This document shows, one piece after another, positions 1-8,223 of a DNA stretch of 37,090 nt. Position 1 is the first letter of the stretch. Every line of letters starts with the position of its first letter. Origin of the DNA: Chloroflexota bacterium (lineage in GTDB: Bacteria > Chloroflexota > Dehalococcoidia > Lucifugimonadales > Lucifugimonadaceae); the NCBI GenBank assembly GCA_027623655.1, contig JAQBVG010000013.1, positions 1-37,090 of the forward strand, read 5' to 3'. Position numbers and translations under genes: made by a program. The notes under the pieces were generated by a model that did no database searches, was not told where the DNA came from, and was given only the letters and a program-made list of their open reading frames with translations.

Positions 1-1
1 C

Positions 2-670
2 TGGGTTGCAGGTCACTGGCAGGAGCCGGATGAGGGTATTTGGGAGACCCGCGGAGGCCGCCAGCATTTCGTGCATTCGAAGCTGATGGTCTGGAACGCC
101 CTGGCCAAGGGTCTGAAGCTGGCCGACGAAAGGTCGTTTCCGGCCAACCGGGAGCTGTGGATAACGGCTCGGGACCAGATTCTGCGCGAGATCATGGACA
201 AGGGCTGGAACGAGGAGCTCCAGAGCTTCACCCAGTCGTACGGGTCGACCGTTGTCGATGCTGCGCTGCTCCAATTGCTCAACATCGGAGCTCTCTCCCC
301 GCGTGACCCGCGGATGATCTCGACACTCCAGCGCATTGAGCAGACGCTGACCCGGGATTCGCTGGTGTATCGCTACGATCCCGAAGACTCGCCAGATGGA
401 CTGGACGGCCAGGAAGGCACGTTCACGATGTGTACATTCTGGCTGGTCGAAGCGTTGACCCGTTCCGGGAGGCTCGAATCGGCAAGATTTTTGTTCGAGC
501 GAATGCTGGGCTACGCAAGCCCTCTGGGTCTGTTCGCCGAGGAGACCGGTCCGACTGGCGATATGCTCGGGAACTTTCCGCAGGCATTCACCCACCTTGC
601 ACTGATCAACTCTGCCTTCATACTTGACCGTGCCCTGGACAAGGGCTCTACGCGCGGCCGCGGTTCTTAG
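2..670 (+). CDS. Glycoside hydrolase family 15 (glucoamylase/trehalase-like), C-terminal part
   Basis: The gene is cut by the left edge; 222 residues are visible, read in frame from base 2 to the stop at 670. GH15 enzymes hydrolyse terminal alpha-glucosidic bonds of starch, maltodextrins or trehalose in an (alpha/alpha)6 barrel. The visible part starts with W-Q-E-P-D-E-G-I-W-E-T-R-G, the family block holding the general acid Glu, followed by the SK..W.A helix. The second family block, G-Q-E-G-T-F-T-M-C-T-F-W, lies near visible residue 138 and contains the presumed general base Glu. The end (LFAEE...GNFPQAFTH..LINSA) is the normal GH15 C-terminus, so the 3' end is intact. Substrate cannot be told from this fragment. 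Family assignment is firm. Confidence 0.9.
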   Translation, partial: WVAGHWQEPDEGIWETRGGRQHFVHSKLMVWNALAKGLKLADERSFPANRELWITARDQILREIMDKGWNEELQSFTQSYGSTVVDAALLQLLNIGALSPRDPRMISTLQRIEQTLTRDSLVYRYDPEDSPDGLDGQEGTFTMCTFWLVEALTRSGRLESARFLFERMLGYASPLGLFAEETGPTGDMLGNFPQAFTHLALINSAFILDRALDKGSTRGRGS

Positions 671-681
671 AAGTATTATTC

Positions 682-705
682 GTGCCCGACACGGGAGACG
701 GGCAC
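682..705 (+). terminator. Hairpin after the GH15 gene, possible terminator
   Basis: GTGCCCG (682-688) pairs perfectly with CGGGCAC (699-705) across a 10-nt loop, 12 bases after the GH15 stop. There is no T-tract, so it is a weak intrinsic terminator at best; an RNA-stabilising 3' hairpin is an alternative. Confidence 0.4.
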
Positions 706-762
706 CGGACACCGGGCGTAGCGGTCCGTCAGGCAAGACGTTTCTCGTCAGACTCACACAAG

Positions 763-777
763 TTCGAAATTTTCGAA
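763..777. promoter_or_regulatory. Perfect palindrome upstream of xylonate dehydratase, candidate operator
   Basis: TTCGAAA-T-TTTCGAA is a perfect 15-bp inverted repeat ending 23 bases before the ATG at 801. Position and symmetry fit a repressor operator overlapping the promoter or 5' leader. The cognate regulator is not identifiable in the window. Confidence 0.45.
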
Positions 778-800
778 ACTAGCCAGTTGGGACCTCAGTA

Positions 801-2822
801 ATGACAACACGTGTCTATTCCGACCACGACACCACAGACGTTTCGATCGAGGACGTACTTGGTGTTGGCGCTGATCCATCGACTCGCGAAATCAGGACAC
901 ACGCCGACGGACCAAAAGGCAGGGTTCCCTTCACCGCGGAGTTTCTTATCGAAGAGCCCAGCGGGAACCATTTCGGGATGACCCAGAACGCCGGAATGGG
1001 GTGGAATCCATCCGAGCTGCTGCGTAAACAGTTCATCATCCTTTCGACCGTCGGGGGCGTGAAAGCAGAAGACGGCTCCCCAATCGCTCTCGGTCTTCAC
1101 ACAGGTCACTTTGAGTTGCGCGACATGGTCGTGTCTGCTGCCGAGGAGCTGAAACTGCTTAAGTCAGTTCCGTTTGCCGCCTTCTGTTCCGACCCGTGCG
1201 ACGGTCGGACCCAGGGCACCACAGGCATGCTCGACTCGCTGCCGTATCGTAATGACGCCGCTCAGGTCTTCAGGCGAATAGCTCGTTCGTTACCAACGGT
1301 TCGTGGCGTCCTTGGCATCGCTTCGTGCGACAAGGGATTGCCGGCGATGATGATGGCGCTCGCGGGATTGCGCAACCAGCCGGTGGTCGTGGTACCGGGC
1401 GGCACTACCCTTAAGCCAAACGTTGGTGAGGACACCGGGCAGATCCAGTCGATTGGTGCCAGGTTCGCGCAGGGTGAAGTGACCCTTGAATATGCGCAGG
1501 ATGTCGGCTGCAGGTCATGTGCTTCGCCGGGTGGCGGGTGTCAGTTCCTTGGGACTGCCGGTACTTCACAGGTAGTTGCTGAGGCCCTCGGTCTTGCTAT
1601 CACGCACTCGGCGCTCTCACCGAGCGGGACGCCGGCCTGGCACGACATATCTCGCCGATCGGCGCGGGCGCTGGTTGCAATGGAACGTAAAGGTGTTACG
1701 TCGCAGTCGATACTGGTCGGCGCAGCGTTCGAGAACGCCATGGCAGTGCACGCCGCCTGCGGCGGTTCGACCAACTTACTACTCCACATGCCCGCGATCG
1801 CCCACGCTGCCGGCCGTACCCGGATGACCGTTGACGACTGGAACCGGGTGAACCTGGTGGTACCGAGGCTAGTCGATGTGCTTCCAAACGGGCCTGTTGG
1901 CCACCCAACCACCCAGCTGTACGCAGCGGGCGGTGTCCCGGAAGTGATGTTGCACTTGCGCAGGATGGGTCTACTCAATACGTCAGTACTGACCGCGACC
2001 GGACAAACCCTTGACGAAAACCTGAACTGGTGGGAAGACTCGGAACGGCGCCACGAAGCTCGTAAATATCTGAAAGAGGTCGACGCGGTCGATCCTGACA
2101 ACGTGATCATGTCGCCGACCGCCGGTAAAGCGAGAGGGCTTACCAGCACGGTGACGTTCCCAATGGGCAACATTGCACCGGAAGGCTCAGTGATCAAAAG
2201 CACAGCTATCGACCCCTCGGTGGTCGATGCGGATGGTGTGTATCGAAAGGTCGGCCCCGCCAGGGTGTTCCGGTCGGAACGCGCTGCGATGGGCGCGATC
2301 AAGTCGCGGGATGAGGAACACAACATCAAGGCGGGCGACATCATGGTTGTCAGCTGCGGCGGGCCTCTCGGAACGGGGATGGAGGAGGTGTATCAGCTAA
2401 CGGCCGCCCTCAAGCATCTTTCGTACGGTAAGCAGGTCGCCCTGATAACAGATGCCAGGTTCTCTGGGGTGTCCACCGGGGCGTGCATCGGTCACGTGGG
2501 GCCCGAGGCGCTGGCCGGCGGCCCTATCGGCAGGGTACGGGACGGCGACGTAGTTGAAATTATTGTCGACCGAAACAAACTTTCGGGCTCGATCAACCTT
2601 GTAGGTATCGATGGTGAGGTCAGGGGCAAAGACTGGGGCACGGCCGAACTTGAGAACAGGCCAGAGCCCGATGATCTGGCTCCGCACCCGCAACTTCCAG
2701 ACGACTCGAGATTGTGGGCGGCACTCCAGGCTGCCAGTGGCGGAACTTGGGGAGGTTGCGTCTTCGATGTCGACACGATAGTCGAGACGATCGAGGCAGG
2801 CCGAAAAGCGCTGGGGCGCTAG
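801..2822 (+). CDS. YjhG/YagF-type D-xylonate dehydratase (IlvD/Edd family)
   Basis: The 673-residue product belongs to the IlvD/Edd Fe-S dehydratase family and matches the YjhG/YagF branch along its whole length (E. coli YagF is about 655 aa). Enzymes of this branch convert D-xylonate to 2-keto-3-deoxy-D-xylonate in non-phosphorylative pentose catabolism. Shared blocks include [14 protein letters not shown] near residue 53, [13 protein letters not shown] (Cys cluster ligand), [51 protein letters not shown] and [12 protein letters not shown] near the C-terminus. The three Cys-containing blocks fit Fe-S cluster binding. The ATG at 801 has only a weak GGGA-like ribosome-binding site. The gene lies downstream of a GH15 enzyme and behind a palindrome, and is convergent with the response regulator. 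Activity on other aldonates cannot be excluded. Confidence 0.93.
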   Translation: MTTRVYSDHDTTDVSIEDVLGVGADPSTREIRTHADGPKGRVPFTAEFLIEEPSGNHFGMTQNAGMGWNPSELLRKQFIILSTVGGVKAEDGSPIALGLHTGHFELRDMVVSAAEELKLLKSVPFAAFCSDPCDGRTQGTTGMLDSLPYRNDAAQVFRRIARSLPTVRGVLGIASCDKGLPAMMMALAGLRNQPVVVVPGGTTLKPNVGEDTGQIQSIGARFAQGEVTLEYAQDVGCRSCASPGGGCQFLGTAGTSQVVAEALGLAITHSALSPSGTPAWHDISRRSARALVAMERKGVTSQSILVGAAFENAMAVHAACGGSTNLLLHMPAIAHAAGRTRMTVDDWNRVNLVVPRLVDVLPNGPVGHPTTQLYAAGGVPEVMLHLRRMGLLNTSVLTATGQTLDENLNWWEDSERRHEARKYLKEVDAVDPDNVIMSPTAGKARGLTSTVTFPMGNIAPEGSVIKSTAIDPSVVDADGVYRKVGPARVFRSERAAMGAIKSRDEEHNIKAGDIMVVSCGGPLGTGMEEVYQLTAALKHLSYGKQVALITDARFSGVSTGACIGHVGPEALAGGPIGRVRDGDVVEIIVDRNKLSGSINLVGIDGEVRGKDWGTAELENRPEPDDLAPHPQLPDDSRLWAALQAASGGTWGGCVFDVDTIVETIEAGRKALGR

Positions 2823-2895
2823 TTGGGCGGTCTGTCCCACAGGTAGGGCTGTGTCTGTTGTGCCGTCTGTGACGACCATCCACCACCCAGGCCCG

Positions 2896-3615
2896 CTATT
2901 CGACGAACAGCCGGTAGCCGACCCCGGGTTCGGTCAGGATCTGCTTCGGGCGCGAGGGATCTTCCTCGAGTTTTCGCCGGAGCTGCTTCACGAACGTTCG
3001 CAGGTACTCGGTCTCTTCGCCGTACTCAGGCCCCCAGACCGACTGTAAGAGTTGCCTGTGCGTCATAACTTTGCCAACGTTTACGGCGAGTGCCCTCAGC
3101 AGGTCGTACTCGGTTCGAGTAAGCCGCACTTCTTCTTCGTTGCGATACACAAGGCGAGCTGCGAGATCGATCTCGAAGGAACCTGCCTTGACAACAGGAT
3201 CTGCTGCATCGGCGGTCGTCAGTAGACGCTCGGCACGCCTGATGGCGGCTCGAATCCTCGCGGCAAGTTCTTCAGTACCGAAGGGTTTCGTGATGTAGTC
3301 GTCGGCGCCGATATCGAGTGCTCGTACTTTTTCTCGCTCCTGGTCGGTGGCGGAAAGGATAATGACCGGATCTGTGTACCACTCGCGCAGCCGCGAAAGT
3401 GTCTCGAAGCCATCGATTCCGGGCATAGCGAGATCGAGGACCACGACATCGGGCTGATGAAGCGACGCCTGGTATATCGCCTCTTCACCGTTGGCGGCGA
3501 GGAAAACCTCGAATCCCGACTGCCCCAGATGCGTGGCGACCAGCCGTCGAATTTTCGGATCGTCGTCGACGATGAGGACTCCAGATTTTTTTTGCCTGTC
3601 GTGATTCATGGTCAT
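2896..3615 (-). CDS. OmpR/KdpE-type response regulator
   Basis: The 239-residue protein has an N-terminal receiver domain (about residues 12-125) and a C-terminal winged-helix DNA-binding domain (about 140-238). The receiver shows the acidic pair in VLIVDDD (D17-D19), the phospho-acceptor D61 in VVLDLAMPG, and the conserved K110 in DDYITKPF. The output domain ends with the OmpR-type wing (RRKLEEDP...ILTEPGVGYRL), most like the KdpE/PhoB class. The start could be the ATG at 3615 or the one at 3609; neither has a strong ribosome-binding site. It follows the histidine kinase gene with a 31-bp gap on the same strand, so they are probably co-transcribed as a cognate pair. Target genes are unknown. 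Confidence 0.93.
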   Translation of the reverse strand: MTMNHDRQKKSGVLIVDDDPKIRRLVATHLGQSGFEVFLAANGEEAIYQASLHQPDVVVLDLAMPGIDGFETLSRLREWYTDPVIILSATDQEREKVRALDIGADDYITKPFGTEELAARIRAAIRRAERLLTTADAADPVVKAGSFEIDLAARLVYRNEEEVRLTRTEYDLLRALAVNVGKVMTHRQLLQSVWGPEYGEETEYLRTFVKQLRRKLEEDPSRPKQILTEPGVGYRLFVE

Positions 3616-3646
3616 AATTGGTCTCTATCGTAGCTGATAATCAGAT

Positions 3647-5398
3647 TCATACCTGGTCTGGGTCCCTGGGGATCTCAAACCAGAACGTTGCGCTGCCCGT
3701 GGGATTGTTGTGTACGCCGATTCGTCCACCGTGCGCGCCAATAACCGATTTACAGATAGCCAGTCCCAGCCCTGAACCCTCTCTACCCCGGGTCCGGCCA
3801 TCACGTAAACGGAAAAACTTGTCGAAAATCTCAGCACGTCGGGCAGATGGAATGCCCTCGCCTTCGTCGATCACTTCAGTTCGTATCGTGTCCGAATCAG
3901 AATCGTAGGTGTTGTTGATCTGAACTTTGCCAGGCGTGTACTTCACTGCGTTGCTCAGTAGGTTGTCGAGCACCCTTCCGAGTTGGCCGGGATCGGCATA
4001 CATCACTGGAAGATCGGTCGGAATGCTGGCACTGATAGCCCGTCCCAGGCCGTGCCGTGAGTTACGCGCCCGCCTGATCGCGTCCTGCACGATATCCGCC
4101 ATGTGGCATATTTCGCGTTCAACACTACGGCTGCCAGACTCGATTCGTGACATGTCGAGAATGTTCGACACAAGCTCTGTCATATGATCGACTTCCTCAT
4201 CGATTGCGTCGAGGACAACCTTACCGTCACGATCGACAGACGAGAGGTGGTTCAACTCGCCGGCCATGCCCTTGATTGTTGCGAGTGGCGAACGCAGGTC
4301 GTGAGTGATCATCGACAAAAATTCCGACTTGGCGCTGTCGACTTCGTGTATTTGTGACACGTCCTGGAAAACGAGGACAGCGGAATCGAGGGTGCCATCT
4401 TCGGCGCTGATTGGCGCAGCCGTCACGAGTACGGGGACCCGCGAACGATTTCGGCGCTCCAGGAACATCTCTCTCGGGCGTGTTTGTTGGAGTTTGGAGA
4501 GTGCCGATTCTAAAGGAAGTTCATCGTTTGTGACCAGCCGGCCATCGCTGTCGTAAAAGTTGACGAGTTGGTTCATATCGTCCAGGGACGTTCCCAGGTC
4601 GAGGGAATGCCGGAAAAGTCGACGTGCCTCCTGGCTGGAACCGAGAAGTTGCCTTGTGGCCGCCTCAACGATCACCACACCCACAGCAGACTCTTCCATT
4701 ACCGCCTGGAGTCTTCGTTCTGTAGATTCGGCCAGGACTCGGTTCACCTTTTCACGTTCGTAGAGATGGGCGGCGTCGAGAGCAAGCTGTGCGAAATGAG
4801 TTAGCTTCACAAGATGCTGCTCATCGTCGAGCGTGAACCCGTCCCGTTCGGGCGAATTTGCAAGGTAGAGCCTCGCTTTTAGTCCGCCAGTGTTTGCGAT
4901 CTGAACGCCCAGCAATGCCTTCATCGGGGGGTGCCAGTCCGGGAACCCGTAGGAGCTTGGATGTCTCGAAACATCGTCTATCCTGAGCGCCGCGTCCGCA
5001 TCACCCAGTTTGCCTAGCACTCCTTTACCTTCGGGTAAATCTTGCGACTTCCAGTCGATATCGGGCCCGAACCCATCGTGGTAAATGCGGAGCGGTCGTC
5101 CGCTTGCTTCTTGAACCGTGACTGCCGCGTAGTCGGCGCCGGTTAGTTCACGAGCGAGTCGTGGAATCTCGCCAAGCGCGTGGTCGACTGTTGGAGCTGC
5201 AATTCGGGTGCGTGCGGCTTCAGTGGCCTCCAGCGTGCGGCTGTAGCGTTCCACATCACGTCGCGAGTACCGGTGCCATCCACCCGGAGTGGTGGAGATC
5301 GGTTTTATCTCACCTCGCTCGACAGCGCGCGCAAGAGTCGAGTGATGGACTCCGATGATCTGCGCCGCCTTGCGCAATGAGATGGGTCGTTCGGGCAA
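3647..5398 (-). CDS. Soluble histidine kinase with N-terminal MerR/excisionase-like HTH, GAF and PAS domains
   Basis: 583 residues with no membrane segment, so predicted cytosolic. Order of domains: an excisionase/MerR-like helix-turn-helix (about 5-52; ISLRKAAQIIGVHHSTLARAV, then the wing GGWHRYSRRDV); a GAF domain (about 70-212; LPEGKGVLGKL, LYLANSPERDGFTLDDE); a PAS-like domain (about 225-352); HisKA with the phospho-acceptor H366 in MITHDLRSPLATIKG; and a HATPase with N box (479-489, NLLSNAVKYTP), G1 (DEGEGIP, 511-517) and G2 (GSGLGLAICK, 541-550). All kinase motifs are intact. The start is a TTG at 5398; the HTH begins eight codons later, so a much later start would remove it. It is followed 31 bp downstream by a response regulator. 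DNA-binding domains on sensor kinases are uncommon; the HTH may tether the kinase to DNA or act as a protein contact. Confidence 0.9.
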   Translation of the reverse strand: MPERPISLRKAAQIIGVHHSTLARAVERGEIKPISTTPGGWHRYSRRDVERYSRTLEATEAARTRIAAPTVDHALGEIPRLARELTGADYAAVTVQEASGRPLRIYHDGFGPDIDWKSQDLPEGKGVLGKLGDADAALRIDDVSRHPSSYGFPDWHPPMKALLGVQIANTGGLKARLYLANSPERDGFTLDDEQHLVKLTHFAQLALDAAHLYEREKVNRVLAESTERRLQAVMEESAVGVVIVEAATRQLLGSSQEARRLFRHSLDLGTSLDDMNQLVNFYDSDGRLVTNDELPLESALSKLQQTRPREMFLERRNRSRVPVLVTAAPISAEDGTLDSAVLVFQDVSQIHEVDSAKSEFLSMITHDLRSPLATIKGMAGELNHLSSVDRDGKVVLDAIDEEVDHMTELVSNILDMSRIESGSRSVEREICHMADIVQDAIRRARNSRHGLGRAISASIPTDLPVMYADPGQLGRVLDNLLSNAVKYTPGKVQINNTYDSDSDTIRTEVIDEGEGIPSARRAEIFDKFFRLRDGRTRGREGSGLGLAICKSVIGAHGGRIGVHNNPTGSATFWFEIPRDPDQV

Positions 5399-5570
5399 TG
5401 TTGGCCACCAGCCTGGTCTTCACTGATTCATTCGGGTTGCACCGATTTTAGTTCATCTAACGTTGTTCTGGCGCGAATGGAGCGTGATGATTGGTCGAGG
5501 ACTCAGGTGTATTCGAGCCAGCCGGCGTGATGATTTCGTGAGGATGCCTGAATCGGAGCAAGGTCGCCGA

Positions 5571-5780
5571 CTACGCCACGGCTTCGCTTAAGCTCTGCTC
5601 GTGTGCCAGGAGCTCGTTGCGCCAGTTTCCTAAGAGCTGTTTGAATTTCCGCTCGGAAACGGCCCCGGGAGTGTCTCGCATGAATCCACAGTTCAAACAC
5701 TGGGCAAATTCACCGTGCGTATCGTAGTTGTGTTCAATCGTTCCCGTGGCACATTTTGGACATGATTTGAAGTACAGCAT
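5571..5780 (-). CDS. Small zinc-ribbon protein, hypothetical
   Basis: A 69-residue protein with two Cys pairs, CPKC (8-11) and CLNC (33-36), spaced as in a rubredoxin-type zinc ribbon. A charged helix-forming half follows (SERKFKQLLGNWRNELLAHEQSLSEAVA). The ATG at 5780 is preceded by GAGAGGAGAC, a strong ribosome-binding site at good distance, which is why I call it real despite its size. It stands alone, about 170 bp from the start of the histidine kinase gene on the same strand and with no gene immediately upstream. I do not recognise a named family; a nucleic-acid or protein-binding role is a guess from the fold. Confidence 0.75.
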   Translation of the reverse strand: MLYFKSCPKCATGTIEHNYDTHGEFAQCLNCGFMRDTPGAVSERKFKQLLGNWRNELLAHEQSLSEAVA

Positions 5781-6226
5781 CGGTATCGTCTCCTCTCTGT
5801 CATCAATTCATCGGACCGTAAGATCAGGTTGGTCGGGACTGAGGGCAGATTGTCAGGTGTTTTATTTATCCAGTTAGATGCACCGTCTCGTCTTGTCGGC
5901 GCAAAGGTGACGGCGCAGGGGCAACACTAGCTGGCAACTGTGGAGATAACGTCAAAATTGCAGAAACCTGCCCGGTGGATGTGGGTCAATGACGGTGCCG
6001 GGATCTGCGTCGAGGGCAAGAAGCATCATTTCGCCAGGCAAATACGCAGGTTGCGGTTACCCGCAATTGGAACTGGAGAATTGGCCTAACCGGAAGGCCG
6101 TGTTTTTAGCCATGCTGAGGTAGTGGCACCTGCCACCCCGATCACGATGCTTCCCGCGACAGCTCGTGTCGCCGACCGACGCCCTTCAGATTTGGACATC
6201 TACAGTCTGGATCGAACCAGTCAGAA
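5781..6226. other. Long intergenic region with clustered hairpins
   Basis: About 446 bp without a credible ORF. The right half holds a run of inverted repeats: TTGCGG/CCGCAA with a 4-nt loop (6051-6066), GGCC...GGCC (6083-6099) followed by a short T-run (TGTTTTTAG), GTGGC/GCCAC with a 4-nt loop (6124-6137 region), and GCGACA/TGTCGC with a 5-nt loop (6156-6172). This suggests a structured RNA leader or small RNA preceding the membrane peptide at 6242. No known riboswitch consensus could be matched by eye. The left half (5781-6040) shows no feature I can name. Confidence 0.4.
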
Positions 6227-6241
6227 GTGAAGAAGCTGAAA

Positions 6242-6430
6242 ATGTCATTTCGATCAATCCGCAAAGCCTTTTCGTCAATATCCGCTAAACCCGGCACTCA
6301 GCTTGGACTTTCGGGAACGACCGTCGCAGTAGGACTGGCTGCATTGGCGGCCGTATCACTGGCAATAGTTCAATTGGCTACAAGCGGCACGTCGTCGGCC
6401 CAGGCTGGCATACCGGGCCTGGTCGGCTGA
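6242..6430 (+). CDS. Small single-TM peptide, hypothetical
   Basis: From ATG 6242 the product is 62 residues; an in-frame GTG at 6227 would add five basic residues. It has a basic N-terminus (FRSIRKAFSSISAKPG), then one hydrophobic segment (TTVAVGLAALAAVSLAIVQLA), then a short small-residue tail ending GIPGLVG. This resembles a small membrane peptide or a pilin-like subunit, but it lacks the Gly-Glu processing site of type IV or Flp pilins. No clear ribosome-binding site is seen for either start. It is preceded by a hairpin-rich leader and is convergent with the amidohydrolase gene 23 bp away. Function unknown; existence moderately likely because of the coherent TM topology. Confidence 0.5.
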   Translation: MSFRSIRKAFSSISAKPGTQLGLSGTTVAVGLAALAAVSLAIVQLATSGTSSAQAGIPGLVG

Positions 6431-6453
6431 TGACTGCCGGCCATGGTTCTCGG

Positions 6454-7728
6454 CTAGACAAGCACCCTGTCGTTCAGTTTCAGCAGGCGTCCTGACTGAA
6501 CAACCGTCGAAGCCTGATCCATATCGCGGATATTCTCGGCCGGGTTTCCACCAAATGCGGCGAGATCGGCGATCATGCCGGGTTTCAAACTGCCTATCTG
6601 ACCGTCAAGTCCCAGTGCCTCGGCCGTTCCCGCGGTTGCTGCGTGTACTGCTTTCCAGTTGGTCCACCCGAGTTTCTCGACAAAGGCCCACGCGTTGGCA
6701 GCCGATCGGTCATGCGTGCCGTACGTCATGCCCATGTCGAGCCCGGTCGTAAACCTGATCCCCGCCTCTTGCATCTTCATAAGCGTTTCTATGTGTTCAG
6801 ATTCTTCGACCACGGTAAACGAAACGCTCCAGTGCGGATCCATCGGGCCGATTTCTCCCTTGGCTTTCGCCTCCTGTCCGAGCAGAGCATGACCGAGTGT
6901 CGGGTCGACCCACTGGCCCTGGTCGACCATTTTTTTCACCGTGTCCTGATCGTAATCAAGACCCTTCGTCGGGTCCGCGTGGTACCAGCGTGAATGTATC
7001 AGCTGATCGACGCCGGCTTCGACAACATTTCTCACACCCTGTGCAGACAACGTATGGGTCACGATCGGAACGTTCATGCGGTGGGCTTCTTCGACCGCCG
7101 CTTTCAGGGTCTCAACCGGGTACTGGGGTTTGCGAGGATTTGCCGTGGGCGTGAACATCCCTCCGGTTGCCATCATCTTTATCACGTTTGCGCCGAGCTT
7201 TACCTGGGCCCTGATTGCGGTCCGCACCTGGTCGGTTGTGTCGGCCTCAGTTCCGAAAAACCAGCAGTGACCGGCGGTTATCGTGATGGGGGTGCCGGCC
7301 AGCAGAAGACGGGGGCCGGGGACGTGGCCGCTCTCGATCATTTGTCTTACGGCGAAGGCGACCTGGTTACGCGATCCCAGATCACGGATGGTCGTGGTAC
7401 CGGCGAGCACGGCCTTGCGCATATTGTTCGTGGCGCGGATCGTCAGTTGCTGGTCGCTTTCGGTTAGGGCCAGGGCCTGCGCGTCGTGGGTGGCGCTGCA
7501 GTGCATGTGGCAGTGGGCGTCGACGAGGCCCGGCAATAGCGAGACATCGCCAAGATCGAAAACTTCATGCGAGTCGCCCGCAGACGCGAGGTTTGACGAC
7601 GGCACCACACCAGTAATCAAGCCATCCTCAACGACCACTGAGTGGTCGTTGAGCCAGGCCGTTGAGTCGGCATTCACCACTCGTTTTGCTTTGAATATTT
7701 TCTTTGTCGTCATAATGCTGTCGCTCAA
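6454..7728 (-). CDS. Metal-dependent amidohydrolase (imidazolonepropionase/prolidase-like group)
   Basis: 424 residues in the amidohydrolase TIM-barrel superfamily, closest to the imidazolonepropionase-like group that includes Xaa-Pro and Xaa-Arg dipeptidases. Visible ligands in order: H72 and H74 in DAHCHMH, the bridging lysine K184 in NVIKMMATGG, H225 in VTHTLS, H245 in QLIHSRW, and catalytic D331 in TTGLDMG; the C-terminal LKPGMIADLAAF strand closes the small beta domain. This is a complete binuclear site. The annotated TTG at 7728 and an ATG at 7713 are both possible; an AGGG lies too close to the TTG, so the ATG is plausible. It is the third gene of an apparent MBL-cupin-amidohydrolase operon, 51 bp after the cupin. 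Substrate unknown: a cyclic amide, lactam or peptide-like xenobiotic would fit. Confidence 0.88.
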   Translation of the reverse strand: MSDSIMTTKKIFKAKRVVNADSTAWLNDHSVVVEDGLITGVVPSSNLASAGDSHEVFDLGDVSLLPGLVDAHCHMHCSATHDAQALALTESDQQLTIRATNNMRKAVLAGTTTIRDLGSRNQVAFAVRQMIESGHVPGPRLLLAGTPITITAGHCWFFGTEADTTDQVRTAIRAQVKLGANVIKMMATGGMFTPTANPRKPQYPVETLKAAVEEAHRMNVPIVTHTLSAQGVRNVVEAGVDQLIHSRWYHADPTKGLDYDQDTVKKMVDQGQWVDPTLGHALLGQEAKAKGEIGPMDPHWSVSFTVVEESEHIETLMKMQEAGIRFTTGLDMGMTYGTHDRSAANAWAFVEKLGWTNWKAVHAATAGTAEALGLDGQIGSLKPGMIADLAAFGGNPAENIRDMDQASTVVQSGRLLKLNDRVLV

Positions 7729-7779
7729 ACCCTGCGTTCATGCCCTGGATCGTTGTTGGACGGCGAACCGAGCGCCTGG

Positions 7780-8154
7780 CTACTCGTCGTCTTTGTAATA
7801 AATGTCGAAAGCGCCGTCGGTGATGAAAATGCCCACCACATCGCCGTCATCGGTTGCACCATGCTCCATAGTCTCACCCCGTGGAAACCATACCCATGTT
7901 CCCGGGCCGTACGTCCCCCTGTGGGTCTGGAGTTTGCCCTCGAGGACGAAGATACCGTGTCCACACGGGTGGGTGTGCTCTGGATTGAGAACGCCTTTCG
8001 GGTAGCGGATCATTCTGATTTCGGCGCCGTTTGCCGGGTCCTTGCGGAGCATCAGCCGACCCAGGTTGACCCCGAGTTTGGGGTTGAAGCTTTTCTCCCA
8101 TTCGACCGCGTTTGTGTCGATCGTGGTGTACTGCTCGGGTGTCGAATCGCTCAA
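7780..8154 (-). CDS. Single-domain cupin protein
   Basis: A 124-residue one-domain cupin. Motif 1 is visible as H60-T-H62 ... H66 with E72 (PEHTHPCGHGIFVLEG) and motif 2 as PGTWVWFPRGETMEHGA with H98, so the metal-binding 3-His/1-Glu set is complete. The fold resembles ChrR-type cupins. Start is a TTG at 8154, supported by AAAAAGGAA at a normal distance. It lies 69 bp downstream of the MBL hydrolase and 51 bp upstream of the amidohydrolase on the same strand. It may be an isomerase, dioxygenase or accessory metal enzyme acting on the same substrate; the sequence does not decide between them. Confidence 0.85.
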   Translation of the reverse strand: MSDSTPEQYTTIDTNAVEWEKSFNPKLGVNLGRLMLRKDPANGAEIRMIRYPKGVLNPEHTHPCGHGIFVLEGKLQTHRGTYGPGTWVWFPRGETMEHGATDDGDVVGIFITDGAFDIYYKDDE

Positions 8155-8223
8155 TGTCGAGATTCCTTTTTGATAACTGCTATCGGTCGATGAACCAGCC
8201 GCCTTGCAGATGCACTCCGGGCG

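Noticed and set aside
1541-2344. 267-codon open frame antisense to the xylonate dehydratase gene
   Set aside because: It lies entirely inside a well-conserved gene, with low-complexity Ser/Arg/Ala composition typical of shadow frames in GC-rich DNA and no domain.
5880-6140. Possible cyclic-di-GMP-I or other known riboswitch
   Set aside because: Fragments such as GCAAAGG and GGGCAAC resemble GEMM elements, but their order and the pairing partners do not fit the consensus. Kept only as an unassigned structured region.
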